Shown: positions 35,704 through 43,467 of the stretch, piece after piece
Position numbering within the stretch: the first letter of the stretch is position 1
Layout of the letters: each line of letters opens with the position of its first letter
Assembly (NCBI RefSeq): GCF_052113225.1
Contig: NZ_JBFRCT010000007.1
Span: forward strand, 124,001-188,000
DNA length: 64,000 bases
Source of the DNA: Pristimantibacillus sp052113225
Lineage (GTDB): Bacteria > Bacillota > Bacilli > Paenibacillales > Paenibacillaceae
Reading direction: 5' to 3'
Notes under the pieces: generated by a model
What the model saw: only the letters and a program-made list of their open reading frames with translations
Database searches by the model: none
Told to the model about the DNA's origin: nothing
Position numbers and translations under genes: made by a program

Positions 35704-36466
35704 ACTTGCTCGAGTCGAGCGTCAGAACAACCGGACAATGATCGCTTCCGAGTATTAAGCTGTCGATAGCGGAATCGACGACACTTGGAGCAAGTCTTGC
35801 TGACGCCAGAAAGTAGTCAATACGCCAGCCTACATTCCGTTCCCGGATCTTCGGCATATAGGACCACCAGGAGTAAGCGTTAGTTTGCTCTGGATACAGA
35901 TAACGGAACGTATCGATAAACCCGGAGTCCAGAATCCGCGTCATTTTCTCCCGCTCTTCATCGGTGAAGCCGGAGTTGCCGCGGTTGGATTTCGGGTTTT
36001 TCAGGTCGATTTCCTGATGGGCCACATTCAAATCCCCGCAAACAATAACAGGTTTATGCTCGTCCAGCTGCAAGAGATAGCTTCTAAACTTGTCTTCCCA
36101 TTCAAGCCGGAGCTCCAGCCTCGACAGATCACGTCTTGCATTTGGCGTATACACATTGACGAGATAGAAGTCTTCAAGCTCCAGTGTAATGACTCGTCCC
36201 TCGTTGTCATCATCTTCTTCGCCTAGCCCATAGCTTACCGAAAGAGGCATATGCTTTGTGAAAATCGCCGTACCGGAGTATCCCTTCTTCTCGGCATAAT
36301 TCCAGAACAAATGATACTGTTCGCCTAGCTCCATCGTAATTTGACCCTCTTGAAGCTTTGTTTCCTGCAGGCAGAAAAAGTCTGCATCCATGTCATTAAA
36401 ATACGTCATAAATCCTTTATTTACACAGGCTCTAAGGCCATTTACATTCCAAGATACAAGCTTCAT
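35693..36466 (-). CDS. xth: Exodeoxyribonuclease III family (ExoA/XthA)
   Basis: A 257-residue exonuclease/endonuclease/phosphatase enzyme, the normal length for XthA. Catalytic blocks are all present: WNVNGLRA, CLQETKLQEG, VNVYTPNA, CGDLNVAHQEIDL, RIDYFLAS and LGSDHCPV. It cuts DNA at abasic sites and removes 3' blocking groups in base-excision repair. The ATG at 36466, after GAAGGAG, is used; an upstream in-frame extension has no family match. It is convergent with, and overlaps, the orphan lipoprotein gene. Confidence 0.94.
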   Translation of the reverse strand: MKLVSWNVNGLRACVNKGFMTYFNDMDADFFCLQETKLQEGQITMELGEQYHLFWNYAEKKGYSGTAIFTKHMPLSVSYGLGEEDDDNEGRVITLELEDFYLVNVYTPNARRDLSRLELRLEWEDKFRSYLLQLDEHKPVIVCGDLNVAHQEIDLKNPKSNRGNSGFTDEEREKMTRILDSGFIDTFRYLYPEQTNAYSWWSYMPKIRERNVGWRIDYFLASARLAPSVVDSAIDSLILGSDHCPVVLTLDSSKSNA

Positions 36467-36618
36467 ATAGCGGTATTCTCCTTCTCTATCATCTCTAGTA
36501 CTACTAGTGTAACACATGGCATCCTCCTCGAAGTCCCTAAAAATTTGCCTTTGCGGCATACGTCTGCCAAGCGATTCTGCTACAATAAAGGAACAGATGA
36601 TGAGAAAGAGGAGATCAC

Positions 36619-37374
36619 ATGAAGTTCAGACCATGTATCGACCTGCATAGCGGGAAGGTTAAGCAAATTGTTGGGGAAACGCTGGATGCCAATCCGCAGC
36701 GTGTCGTTGAAAATTTTGTATCCGAGCATGATTCGGCTTATTATGCTTCGATGTTCAAGCGGGACGGCCTGACAGGTGGTCATGTTATTATGCTTGGCGG
36801 CGGTAATGAAGAGGCTGCATTAGCAGCGCTGCGTGAATACCCTGGCGGCCTGCAGATTGGCGGCGGCATCACAGCAGACAACGCGGCTCAATACCTGGAG
36901 GCAGGTGCTTCGCAGGTTATTGTCACTTCGTATATTTTCCGTGATGGCGAGCTCAATATGGACAACTTGAACAAGATCGTATCTGAGGTTGGTAAGGACA
37001 AGCTTGTTATCGATCTGAGCTGTAAGCAAAAGGATGGAAGCTGGCATGTCGTCACGAATCAATGGCGGACGTTCAGCAACTTTGAGGTCAATGAAGCGAA
37101 CCTTCGCGAGTTGGAATCGTATTGCAGTGAGTTTCTTGTTCACGCGGTAGATGTAGAGGGGAAACGGACAGGCATTCTAGAAAGCTTGGTCGAGCAATTG
37201 GCTGCTTGGGTGAAAATTCCGACGACATATGCGGGCGGCGCCCGTTCATTCGAGGATTTAGGGCTGTTCCGCCGTCTGACTAACGGCAAGCTGGATATTA
37301 CGATCGGCAGCGCGCTGGATATCTTCGGCGGTAATCTGTCCTATGATGAGGTAGTGGCATACTGCCGGCGGTAG
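36619..37374 (+). CDS. hisA: ProFAR isomerase, eukaryotic (HIS6) type HisA
   Basis: A 251-residue TIM-barrel enzyme. It reads like fungal and plant HIS6: FRPCIDLHSGKVKQIVGET, the insertion FVSEHDSAYYASMFKRD, VIDLSCKQ, HAVDVEGKRTG, TYAGGARS and the tail ALDIFGGNL. The usual bacterial HisA lacks several of these blocks. It should isomerise ProFAR to PRFAR in histidine synthesis; catalytic Asp residues lie in CIDLH and VDVEG. It stands alone with no his genes nearby. RBS AGAGGAG. Exact physiological substrate needs testing. Confidence 0.88.
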   Translation: MKFRPCIDLHSGKVKQIVGETLDANPQRVVENFVSEHDSAYYASMFKRDGLTGGHVIMLGGGNEEAALAALREYPGGLQIGGGITADNAAQYLEAGASQVIVTSYIFRDGELNMDNLNKIVSEVGKDKLVIDLSCKQKDGSWHVVTNQWRTFSNFEVNEANLRELESYCSEFLVHAVDVEGKRTGILESLVEQLAAWVKIPTTYAGGARSFEDLGLFRRLTNGKLDITIGSALDIFGGNLSYDEVVAYCRR

Positions 37375-37405
37375 AGAGTTCGAAGTTAATCCCTAGAATC
37401 GGAAC

Positions 37406-37570
37406 GCAAAAAATGTATCTTCTACACCGAATCTGCAACAGATTTGATTAACTGATTGCAGATTCGGTGTTCCGCTGCTGTTGTCTCCCCTTTGCCTTGA
37501 ACAATTTAATAAGGTAGCAAAGGGGAGACAAAGGCAGACGCTTCGCTCTTCCAGGAGATACATTTTCTGC
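37406..37570. repeat. 165-bp MITE-like inverted-repeat element (copy 2)
   Basis: The ends GCAAAAAATGTATCTTCT (37406-37423) and AGGAGATACATTTTCTGC (37553-37570) are inverted with 16 of 18 matches. Inside lie two perfect hairpins: CACCGAATCTGCAA / TTGCAGATTCGGTG (37425-37438, 37456-37469) and TTGTCTCCCCTTTGC / GCAAAGGGGAGACAA (37481-37495, 37517-37531). It shares its right end with the 31182-31296 element. No coding potential. Confidence 0.78.
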
Positions 37571-37640
37571 TTATCCTCTCTAAGGTGATTAAAAACGACC
37601 TCTCTTTTTTTATGCCTCAAACAGTTAATACGGAAAGAAG

Positions 37641-38513
37641 TTATTCCTTTCCGTGCCTCATAAACAGCCACACCCCGAACAAAATTACTATTCCGGCACT
37701 AAGCTGCCAAGCGGTCAATGCCTCTTTCAGCAAAGCCCACGCCAGAATTGATGCAATAACCGGCTCGCCTAGAACGGACATGGAGACGGCTGTGGCGTTC
37801 ATATATTTCAGCAACCAGTTGAACAAATAATGACCAAAGAGGGTTGGTACAATCGCTAGAAGAAGGAAGATGCCCCATTCATGCGAGCTGTAGCCGGTAA
37901 AACGATAACCTTGGATGAGGTTATAAATGGCAAGGGTTGTAGCGGCAATCGCAAACACAAGGAAGTTGTAGGCGAATGCGCTTATATTGTTCCGCAGCTG
38001 TTTGCCGATCAGCATATGAATGGCGACCGCGATTGTACCTAGAATCGACAAGACATCTCCGTACAGCGCTTCCTGCGATAACGCGAGGTCGCTTGAGCCG
38101 ATGATAACGGTACCGATCATTGCAATGCCCATACCAAGCAGCATAATCCGGTTTGTTTTGGTCTTAAAGAGCAAGTAGGAGCCAAGCATAACAAGAACCG
38201 GCTCGAGCGCCAGGAAGATGGTTGAGCTGGCGACGGTTGTATAGTTCAGGGATGACATCCACAGAAGAAAATGCAAAGCAAGCATGACGCCGGAGGCAAA
38301 TAAAAGCAGAAGCTGGCGGGCGCTATGCTGGGTAAGCTCGTGCCGGTATTTCCAAGCGAGCGGCAGCATGATCAGAATGGTTAGATACAAGCGGTACATA
38401 CCGATAACCGACGGCTCGGCACTCGACCACTTAATGAAGATCGATGAAAATGAGATGGCAATAATGCCAACGACATAGAGCAGCTCGTAGGCGTAGTTTG
38501 ATGCGCGATTCAT
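37641..38513 (-). CDS. EamA/DMT family transporter
   Basis: A 290-residue membrane protein with ten hydrophobic segments in two EamA repeats (SIFIKWSSAEPSVIGMYRLYL; LGEPVIASILAWALLKEALTAWQL). These drug/metabolite transporters usually export amino acids or other small metabolites; substrate unknown. The ATG at 38513 fits the GGGAGA site better than one six codons earlier. Its 5' region is divergent from the ssu leader. Confidence 0.88.
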   Translation of the reverse strand: MNRASNYAYELLYVVGIIAISFSSIFIKWSSAEPSVIGMYRLYLTILIMLPLAWKYRHELTQHSARQLLLLFASGVMLALHFLLWMSSLNYTTVASSTIFLALEPVLVMLGSYLLFKTKTNRIMLLGMGIAMIGTVIIGSSDLALSQEALYGDVLSILGTIAVAIHMLIGKQLRNNISAFAYNFLVFAIAATTLAIYNLIQGYRFTGYSSHEWGIFLLLAIVPTLFGHYLFNWLLKYMNATAVSMSVLGEPVIASILAWALLKEALTAWQLSAGIVILFGVWLFMRHGKE

Positions 38514-38636
38514 GAATGATACTTCTCCCATGCAATAAAATAGAATAAAAAACCCAACATGTAATACTACTACAAGAGGGCAAACGGGAGCAATTTGTAA
38601 CTCCTGCCTTTCCTTGCGAGCCTCTTGAAAAAACGA

Positions 38637-38665
38637 TTGACAGTTGTTTCCTTTCTCGTTATGAT
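38637..38665 (+). promoter_or_regulatory. Consensus sigma-A promoter of the ssuBC leader
   Basis: TTGACA (38637-38642), a 17-base spacer and TATGAT (38660-38665). Transcription should begin near 38672, giving a leader of about 190 bases before the SsuB ATG. Confidence 0.85.
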
Positions 38666-38684
38666 CAGTACCAATAGAGATGGA

Positions 38685-38785
38685 TTGACGGAAATGTCAG
38701 TCTGTCAGAATGAGATCGAATCGACTGGACGAACCAGAGATTCAATGGAAGACGGCTTCGGCTGTGTCCATTGGATCTTTTTTTT
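38685..38785 (+). ncRNA. Candidate cis-regulatory leader RNA upstream of ssuB (copy A)
   Basis: Three elements in order: hairpin 1 (TTGACGGA / TCTGTCAG, 38685-38708); a core hairpin GAATC-GA-CTGG, loop, CCAG-A-GATTC (38718-38743); and an intrinsic terminator (GATTCAATGGA / TCCATTGGATC plus eight T, 38739-38785). GATTC at 38739-38743 belongs to both the core and the terminator, so the two folds exclude each other. The same three-part leader lies upstream of ssuA. I do not recognise a known riboswitch, T-box or ANTAR class in it. Confidence 0.72.
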
Positions 38786-38859
38786 ATTCCTAAATCCTAC
38801 TATTCCAATGAGGAAAAGATGGATCGAGTAAAACAAACCAAATAGAGGAGGTGCCGGCT

Positions 38860-39630
38860 ATGTCGACGGCATTATTGGAAATTGTAGATGTGAGTAAAAC
38901 GTTCCGCTCCGCAGGAGATGCGGTCCCGGTTCTGGATCGGCTGAAGCTGACAGTTAATCAAGGGGAGATTGTATCGATTATTGGACCAAGCGGCTGCGGC
39001 AAAAGCACACTGCTCAAGATTGTTGCAGGACTTGATATTGATATCGAAGGCCGTGTTCTGCTCGAAGGAGAGCAGGTGAAGAAGCCTTCTCAGGAAAAAG
39101 GATTTATTTTTCAAGAGCATCGTTTATTCCCTTGGCTGACGGTCGAGCGGAATATTGCCGCAGATCTGTCTCTTCGGAAGCCTGATGTCCGGAGGAAGGT
39201 CGATGAGCTGATCAAGCTAGTCAAATTGCAAGGTTTTGAAAAAGCGTATCCGAAACAGCTGTCTGGCGGTATGTCCCAGCGTGTTGCTATTGCAAGAGCC
39301 TTGCTCCGCAATCCAAAGGTACTGCTGCTCGACGAGCCGTTTGGCGCGCTTGATGCCTTTACCCGCAGCCATATGCAGGAGGCGCTGCTCGATATATGGC
39401 GGGAGAACCGTACAACGATGCTATTTGTAACCCATGATATCGATGAAGCGGTCTTTCTATCTCATCGGGTTATCGTTCTTGACGCACGTCCCGGCCGAAT
39501 CAAAACGATCGTACCCATCGATCTTCCGTTTCCTCGGAAAAGAACAGGCGCTGCGTTCCAGGAGCTTCGTACTTTAATCTTAAGGTCGTTGGAGCATGAG
39601 GAGCCAGAGAAAGAATCTTACACAATCTAG
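38860..39630 (+). CDS. ssuB: Aliphatic sulfonate/nitrate/taurine ABC transporter ATPase
   Basis: A 256-residue importer ATPase with Walker A GPSGCGKST (residues 42-50), the Q-loop, signature LSGGMSQRVAIARAL and Walker B VLLLDEPFGALDA. The family (SsuB/TauB/NrtD) drives uptake of sulfonates, taurine, nitrate or related ions. Sulfonate is favoured because a TauD-like dioxygenase accompanies the partner binding protein. ATG at 38860, seven bases after GAGGAGGTG, is preferred over GTG at 38851, which sits inside the ribosome site. It is preceded by an attenuator-like leader. Confidence 0.92.
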   Translation: MSTALLEIVDVSKTFRSAGDAVPVLDRLKLTVNQGEIVSIIGPSGCGKSTLLKIVAGLDIDIEGRVLLEGEQVKKPSQEKGFIFQEHRLFPWLTVERNIAADLSLRKPDVRRKVDELIKLVKLQGFEKAYPKQLSGGMSQRVAIARALLRNPKVLLLDEPFGALDAFTRSHMQEALLDIWRENRTTMLFVTHDIDEAVFLSHRVIVLDARPGRIKTIVPIDLPFPRKRTGAAFQELRTLILRSLEHEEPEKESYTI

Positions 39631-39670
39631 CGACAGCGGAGATTGTCATTGTATCTAATTGTTAGCGGAG

Positions 39671-39778
39671 GTTATTTCGGTCGAGTGCGACTATTGCGTG
39701 TTTGTTTTTAACCATAGAAACCGCTTAATCAAAAAAACAAACCGCAAGGAGCAATCGACTGAAATAACTGAAGCGCTG
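39671..39778. repeat. 108-bp inverted repeat between ssuB and ssuC (long form)
   Basis: The left arm starts GTTATTTCGGTCGAGTGCG (39671-) and runs to a GTTTGTTTTT block; the right arm mirrors it and ends CAATCGACTGAAATAAC at 39778. The arms are about 38 bases and imperfect, around a 20-base centre. The outer arm sequence equals that of the 40-bp palindrome at 6433-6472. It fills most of the ssuB-ssuC gap and may affect readthrough. Confidence 0.78.
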
Positions 39779-39791
39779 AAAGGAGAAAAAC

Positions 39792-40652
39792 ATGTCTAAT
39801 CCAACAACAGAAGCTTTAAAAGGAGTTGCGCCGTCCCAAGTTACAGCAAAGCCGATAGCGGGAGTTCACACGCAAAGGAAGAAGGGGGACTTCAAGGGAA
39901 GAAAATTTTTGCTTGGCAGCCTGCTGCCTCTAATCATTCTGGGGAGCTGGCAGTATGTAAGCGGGACGGGAATCGTGGATCCGATGTTGTTCCCGGCACC
40001 TTCTTCGATTGTGAAAGAGTTCTATGAAATGGTTGTGTCCGGTGAACTGTTCCGTCATCTGGAGATTAGTGTGCTCAGGGCATTGCTTGGCTTCCTGCTT
40101 GGCGGCAGCCTTGGGCTGCTCTTTGGTCTTGCGGTGGGTATGTTCAGCAAGTTCGAAGAGCTTGTGGACCCTACTGTTCAAATGATTCGTACCGTACCGC
40201 TGCTTGCGATTACGCCGCTGTTTATTTTATGGTTCGGATTTGGGGAGACGTCGAAAATATTACTTATTGCGCTAGGCTCGTTTTTCCCGCTGTATGTGAA
40301 TACGTTTCTTGGCGTGAGGAATGTGGATTCGAAGCTGTTTGACGTGGCGCGTGTCCTGGAGTTCAAGCGGGTGAACCAAATGCTGCGGCTCGTTCTTCCG
40401 ACTGCGATGCCCAATGTTCTGCTTGGTCTGCGGCTATCGATCAGTATTGCATGGCTGGTGCTTGTTGTAGCGGAGCTGATGGGAGCCGATCGGGGCATCG
40501 GCTACTTAATCCAGGATGCCCGGTCGTTTATGCGTACGGAGGTTGTATTTATTGGGATTATCCTGTTCGGTGCCGTAGGCAAATTAACCGACTCGCTCGT
40601 ACGGGTGCTGGAACGTCGTCTGCTCAAATGGCGCGACAGCTACAAAGGATAA
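39792..40652 (+). CDS. ssuC: Aliphatic sulfonate/nitrate/taurine ABC transporter permease
   Basis: A 286-residue membrane protein with six hydrophobic segments after a polar N-terminus of about 40 residues. The EAA-like loop (VARVLEFKRVNQMLRLVLPTAMPNV) docks SsuB, and the tail AELMGADRGIGYLI is typical of SsuC/TauC. RBS AAAGGAG. It is separated from ssuB by a large palindrome. Its stop codon abuts the stop of the convergent exonuclease gene with no base between them. Confidence 0.92.
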   Translation: MSNPTTEALKGVAPSQVTAKPIAGVHTQRKKGDFKGRKFLLGSLLPLIILGSWQYVSGTGIVDPMLFPAPSSIVKEFYEMVVSGELFRHLEISVLRALLGFLLGGSLGLLFGLAVGMFSKFEELVDPTVQMIRTVPLLAITPLFILWFGFGETSKILLIALGSFFPLYVNTFLGVRNVDSKLFDVARVLEFKRVNQMLRLVLPTAMPNVLLGLRLSISIAWLVLVVAELMGADRGIGYLIQDARSFMRTEVVFIGIILFGAVGKLTDSLVRVLERRLLKWRDSYKG

Positions 40653-41432
40653 TTACATTTGAGGTGGATTGACGCTTGGCGGCAGCTTGGCAGCTTCCGC
40701 TTCGAAATATTGCTTAAGCTCGGCTTCCTTACGCGGGTCCGTCATCGTTACTTTGCCTTCCAGATGCTTGGTCACAAACAGCTCCCATGATGGTGCTGTC
40801 TTATGAGAGCGCATGGAACGCACTGCATTTTTGACGAGTCTGCGTTCTTTGGCATTCGTATATTGATCCTTGTATTTCTGCTTATAGCCGTCAAAATCAA
40901 GATGATCAAATACGGCCCGGAACACATCTGCCGTCATGATCGCATCGTCAAGTGCGCGATGGGCATTGCCTGCGGAGATCAGATTCAGATCGGCTATAGC
41001 GCCTTCGACGCTGACGTCGTTCGTAACATTTTTATAGCGAAGATAGCCTTTAAGCAGATCAAAAGAATCAACGGAAAGCCAAAAGGCATCATCCATCTTG
41101 TGCATCCGCGTATCAAAGACAATTCGCTTCATGTCTTCGCCGCCCCAGGTCATGATGATAAACGGTTCACCTCGGTCCAGCCACTTGATAAACTCCTCTA
41201 TGACACGAGGGAATCTTGGTGCTATATCAATCTCTTCCTGCGGAATACCTGTTTTTTTCTTAATAAAGGAATTCAGCTTGGAAAAGTAGACCGGTCTGAT
41301 TAGGGAAGAAAAGATATCTGTCTGCTGCAAGTCAGCATTCAGCCGTACAGCGCCAATCTCGATGACTTCCATCGGAAGGTCACTCGCGAATTTGCGTCCG
41401 TTAAATTCAATGTCCAGAATTATATAATCCAT
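40653..41432 (-). CDS. DEDDh 3'-5' exonuclease (KapD-like)
   Basis: A 259-residue exonuclease of the RNase T / DnaQ superfamily. Catalytic Asp7 and Glu9 lie in LDIEFNG, a further Asp in WGGEDMKRI or SVDSFDLLK, and the DEDDh His-Asp pair in NAHRALDDA. B. subtilis KapD is the nearest relative I can name; KapD was linked to the KinA sporulation pathway. The substrate (RNA or DNA) is not readable. It interrupts the two halves of the ssu region on the opposite strand. Confidence 0.87.
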   Translation of the reverse strand: MDYIILDIEFNGRKFASDLPMEVIEIGAVRLNADLQQTDIFSSLIRPVYFSKLNSFIKKKTGIPQEEIDIAPRFPRVIEEFIKWLDRGEPFIIMTWGGEDMKRIVFDTRMHKMDDAFWLSVDSFDLLKGYLRYKNVTNDVSVEGAIADLNLISAGNAHRALDDAIMTADVFRAVFDHLDFDGYKQKYKDQYTNAKERRLVKNAVRSMRSHKTAPSWELFVTKHLEGKVTMTDPRKEAELKQYFEAEAAKLPPSVNPPQM

Positions 41433-41546
41433 ATATTAACCCCCGATTAATTGCTCATGCCTATCCATTCTAACAGAAATCAGGAGTGAACAGGAGTGAG
41501 CGTATGAGAACCTCATGAGAGGATCATGGTAGAAGGAGCAAAATCT

Positions 41547-42137
41547 ATGGCCCGGAATGTCATCAAGGATCAGCAGCAAAGGGAGCTGCGCCGCAATCAG
41601 ATCTTAACTGCAGCAGCCTCGGTCTTTACCAAACGTGGCGTAGCTGTAGCGAAAATATCGGATATTGCGACCGAAGCGGGATTAAGCTACGGTCATGTTT
41701 ATAATTTTTTTGAATCCAAGGAAGAGATCTTGCTTTTGCTCGTGCAGTCCTCGCAAGAGAGGTATACGGAGCTTCTGCAGGCAGCAAGGGATGGCCGCGG
41801 TACAGCTATCGATAAGTTAAGGTGGCTGATCAGCCAATATATGCACAGCAGCAGGACTGGAACATTGTATTGGGTTGTGCTGCAGGCACAAGCGACAGAA
41901 GTGTTGGGTCCAGAGGAGAAGGAAGTCATTCACCGGAATGTGCATCGGAACCGTGATCTTCTTGCAGATATTTTGCGTGATGGTCAAGCGGAAGGTACGA
42001 TTGCCGATGGTGATCCGCTTGAACTGGCGACCCTCTTGCTGACGCTGTTCCATAATACGGCGATGTGGGCGTATCGTGGGTTTGGGGAGCCTTCTGACCA
42101 TGTCATAGACATTATGTTGAGGCTGGTTATAAAGTAA
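41547..42137 (+). CDS. TetR family transcriptional regulator
   Basis: A 196-residue TetR protein with the N-terminal helix-turn-helix (KISDIATEAGLSYGHVYNFFESKEEIL) and a TetR_C ligand domain. The ATG at 41547, after GAAGGAGC, is used. It is placed between the SsuBC genes and the SsuA-TauD genes and might regulate them, but a separate promoter follows it and each ssu half already has its own leader, so this link is uncertain. Confidence 0.87.
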   Translation: MARNVIKDQQQRELRRNQILTAAASVFTKRGVAVAKISDIATEAGLSYGHVYNFFESKEEILLLLVQSSQERYTELLQAARDGRGTAIDKLRWLISQYMHSSRTGTLYWVVLQAQATEVLGPEEKEVIHRNVHRNRDLLADILRDGQAEGTIADGDPLELATLLLTLFHNTAMWAYRGFGEPSDHVIDIMLRLVIK

Positions 42138-42173
42138 CCTCAGTAAATAGATTGGAATTATATGAAAATAGGG

Positions 42174-42202
42174 TTGACAGTAATTGGGTCAGCTGTTAAT
42201 AT
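42174..42202 (+). promoter_or_regulatory. Consensus sigma-A promoter of the ssuA leader
   Basis: TTGACA (42174-42179), a 17-base spacer and TAATAT (42197-42202). Same design and spacing as the ssuBC leader promoter. Confidence 0.85.
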
Positions 42203-42216
42203 CAGAATCACCAAAT

Positions 42217-42341
42217 GACAAATTGATCATTTTATCAGTTTGTCGCATAACAAGAGAATAGAGAATCGACTGGTTCACCGGAGATTCGATTTTATAACCG
42301 TCCACCTGATTACAGGGCGTTTATGAAATCGAATCTTTTTT
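42217..42341 (+). ncRNA. Candidate cis-regulatory leader RNA upstream of ssuA (copy B)
   Basis: Hairpin 1 (GACAAATTGAT / ATCAGTTTGTC, 42217-42244) is followed by the core hairpin GAATC-GA-CTGG, loop, CCGG-A-GATTC (42263-42287) and a terminator with a perfect ten-base stem (GATTCGATTT / AAATCGAATC, 42283-42335) and six T. The core keeps GAATCGACTGG and GAGATTC of copy A while loop and terminator middle differ. After the T run both copies continue with ATTC and CTAAATCC. The shared plan and covarying terminator arms support a real regulatory RNA. Confidence 0.73.
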
Positions 42342-42395
42342 ATTCTCTAAATCCGATTAAGTAGATAAGTAAACTAAGGTTAGGGGATGGAGCTT

Positions 42396-43439
42396 ATGAA
42401 GAGAAACAAGTTACGAGCACTTACGATTACGGCATTGTCGGTTATTGCACTGGTATCGGTGCTGGCAGGCTGCGGCAGTAACAGCAAGGCTTCGAACGAG
42501 AAGTCCGAATCAGAATCGGCAGCAGCACCAGCGGCTGAAGCAACAGATCGTCCGCATGTTACCGTAAACGTTGCAATTAACGGCGGATTGTCGCCGCTGC
42601 TTCTGGCCAAGCAAAAAGGCTGGCTGGAGGAAGAGCTCAAGCCGCTGAATGCAGAGGTAAGCTGGAGTGAATTCCAAAGCGGTCCTCCACTGCTGGAGTC
42701 GCTCGCCTCGAAGCGGGTAGATCTCTCCTTCCTGGGAGATGGGGCAACGATCTCCGGTTTGTCGGCGAACCTGCCCTTCGAAATCATTGGGCTGGTCAGT
42801 GATGGCAAGCTTGCGAATTCGATTATCGTGCCAAAGGACAAAGGGGTTTCAAAGGTTGAGGATTTGAAGGGCAAGTCTGTGGCAGTTGCAAAAGGTACGA
42901 CGGCACATGTATTTCTGCTGAAGGTGCTTGAGAAGCATGGGTTGAGTGATAAGGATGTTAATCTTATCGCGTTGCAGCCAGAGGATGCATTGCCTGCGTT
43001 CGAGACCGGCAAGGTGGATGCCTGGGTAACCTGGGATCCTTATACGACAAAGGAAACGGCATCTGGTAAGGCAACCGTTATTGCGGGAGCGGAGGAAGGG
43101 ATCTCAGCGCCGGTATCTGCCATAGCAAGATCGGAATTTGCTGAGAAGAATCCGGACCTGGTCACAGCGTTTTTGAAGGTATACAAACAAGCCATTGATT
43201 GGCAGAACGCTAATACCGACGAAGCGGTTCAAATCTATGCCGATCTGAAGAAGATTGATGCCGGTGTCGTTAAGGCGTTGCTTGCAAGCTCAGCCCCTAA
43301 TCTTCGAGTGTATACCCAAGAAGAGCTGGATGCGCAGCAGAAGTCGGCGGAGCTCTTGCTCAGCAACGGCTTCATTAAAAATAAGGTTAGCTTCCAGGAC
43401 CATGTAGCGTTTAGCTATCTTGAGAAGCTGTCCCAATAA
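42396..43439 (+). CDS. ssuA: Sulfonate/nitrate/taurine ABC transporter substrate-binding lipoprotein
   Basis: A 347-residue lipoprotein. The signal peptide ends in lipobox VLAGC (Cys near 24), followed by a Ser/Ala-rich linker and an NMT1/SsuA-like domain (INGGLSPLLLAKQKGWLEEE; FETGKVDAWVTWDPYTT). It should bind an organosulfonate or similar anion and pass it to SsuBC encoded 3 kb upstream. The ATG at 42396, eight bases after GGGGA, is chosen over an ATG three codons earlier. It lies about 55 bases after the leader terminator. Confidence 0.9.
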   Translation: MKRNKLRALTITALSVIALVSVLAGCGSNSKASNEKSESESAAAPAAEATDRPHVTVNVAINGGLSPLLLAKQKGWLEEELKPLNAEVSWSEFQSGPPLLESLASKRVDLSFLGDGATISGLSANLPFEIIGLVSDGKLANSIIVPKDKGVSKVEDLKGKSVAVAKGTTAHVFLLKVLEKHGLSDKDVNLIALQPEDALPAFETGKVDAWVTWDPYTTKETASGKATVIAGAEEGISAPVSAIARSEFAEKNPDLVTAFLKVYKQAIDWQNANTDEAVQIYADLKKIDAGVVKALLASSAPNLRVYTQEELDAQQKSAELLLSNGFIKNKVSFQDHVAFSYLEKLSQ

Positions 43440-43467
43440 ATATTACAAATTAAAGGAGCGATTATCC

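Noticed and set aside
38718..38743. Guanidine-II (mini-ykkC) riboswitch because of the ACGA loop
   Set aside because: Copy B has a TTCA loop, and the required pair of identical ACGR hairpins is absent.
38685..38785. T-box or SAM riboswitch
   Set aside because: The leader is too short; the T-box AGGGTGGNACCGCG block and the S-box conserved blocks are not present.
38625..38831. 68-residue frame over the ssuB leader
   Set aside because: It covers the promoter, hairpins and terminator; the RNA structure explains the interval better and no ribosome site is present.
42217..42287. ANTAR two-hairpin antitermination target
   Set aside because: The general two-hairpin plus terminator layout fits, but the loops lack the hexaloop with conserved A1 and G4.
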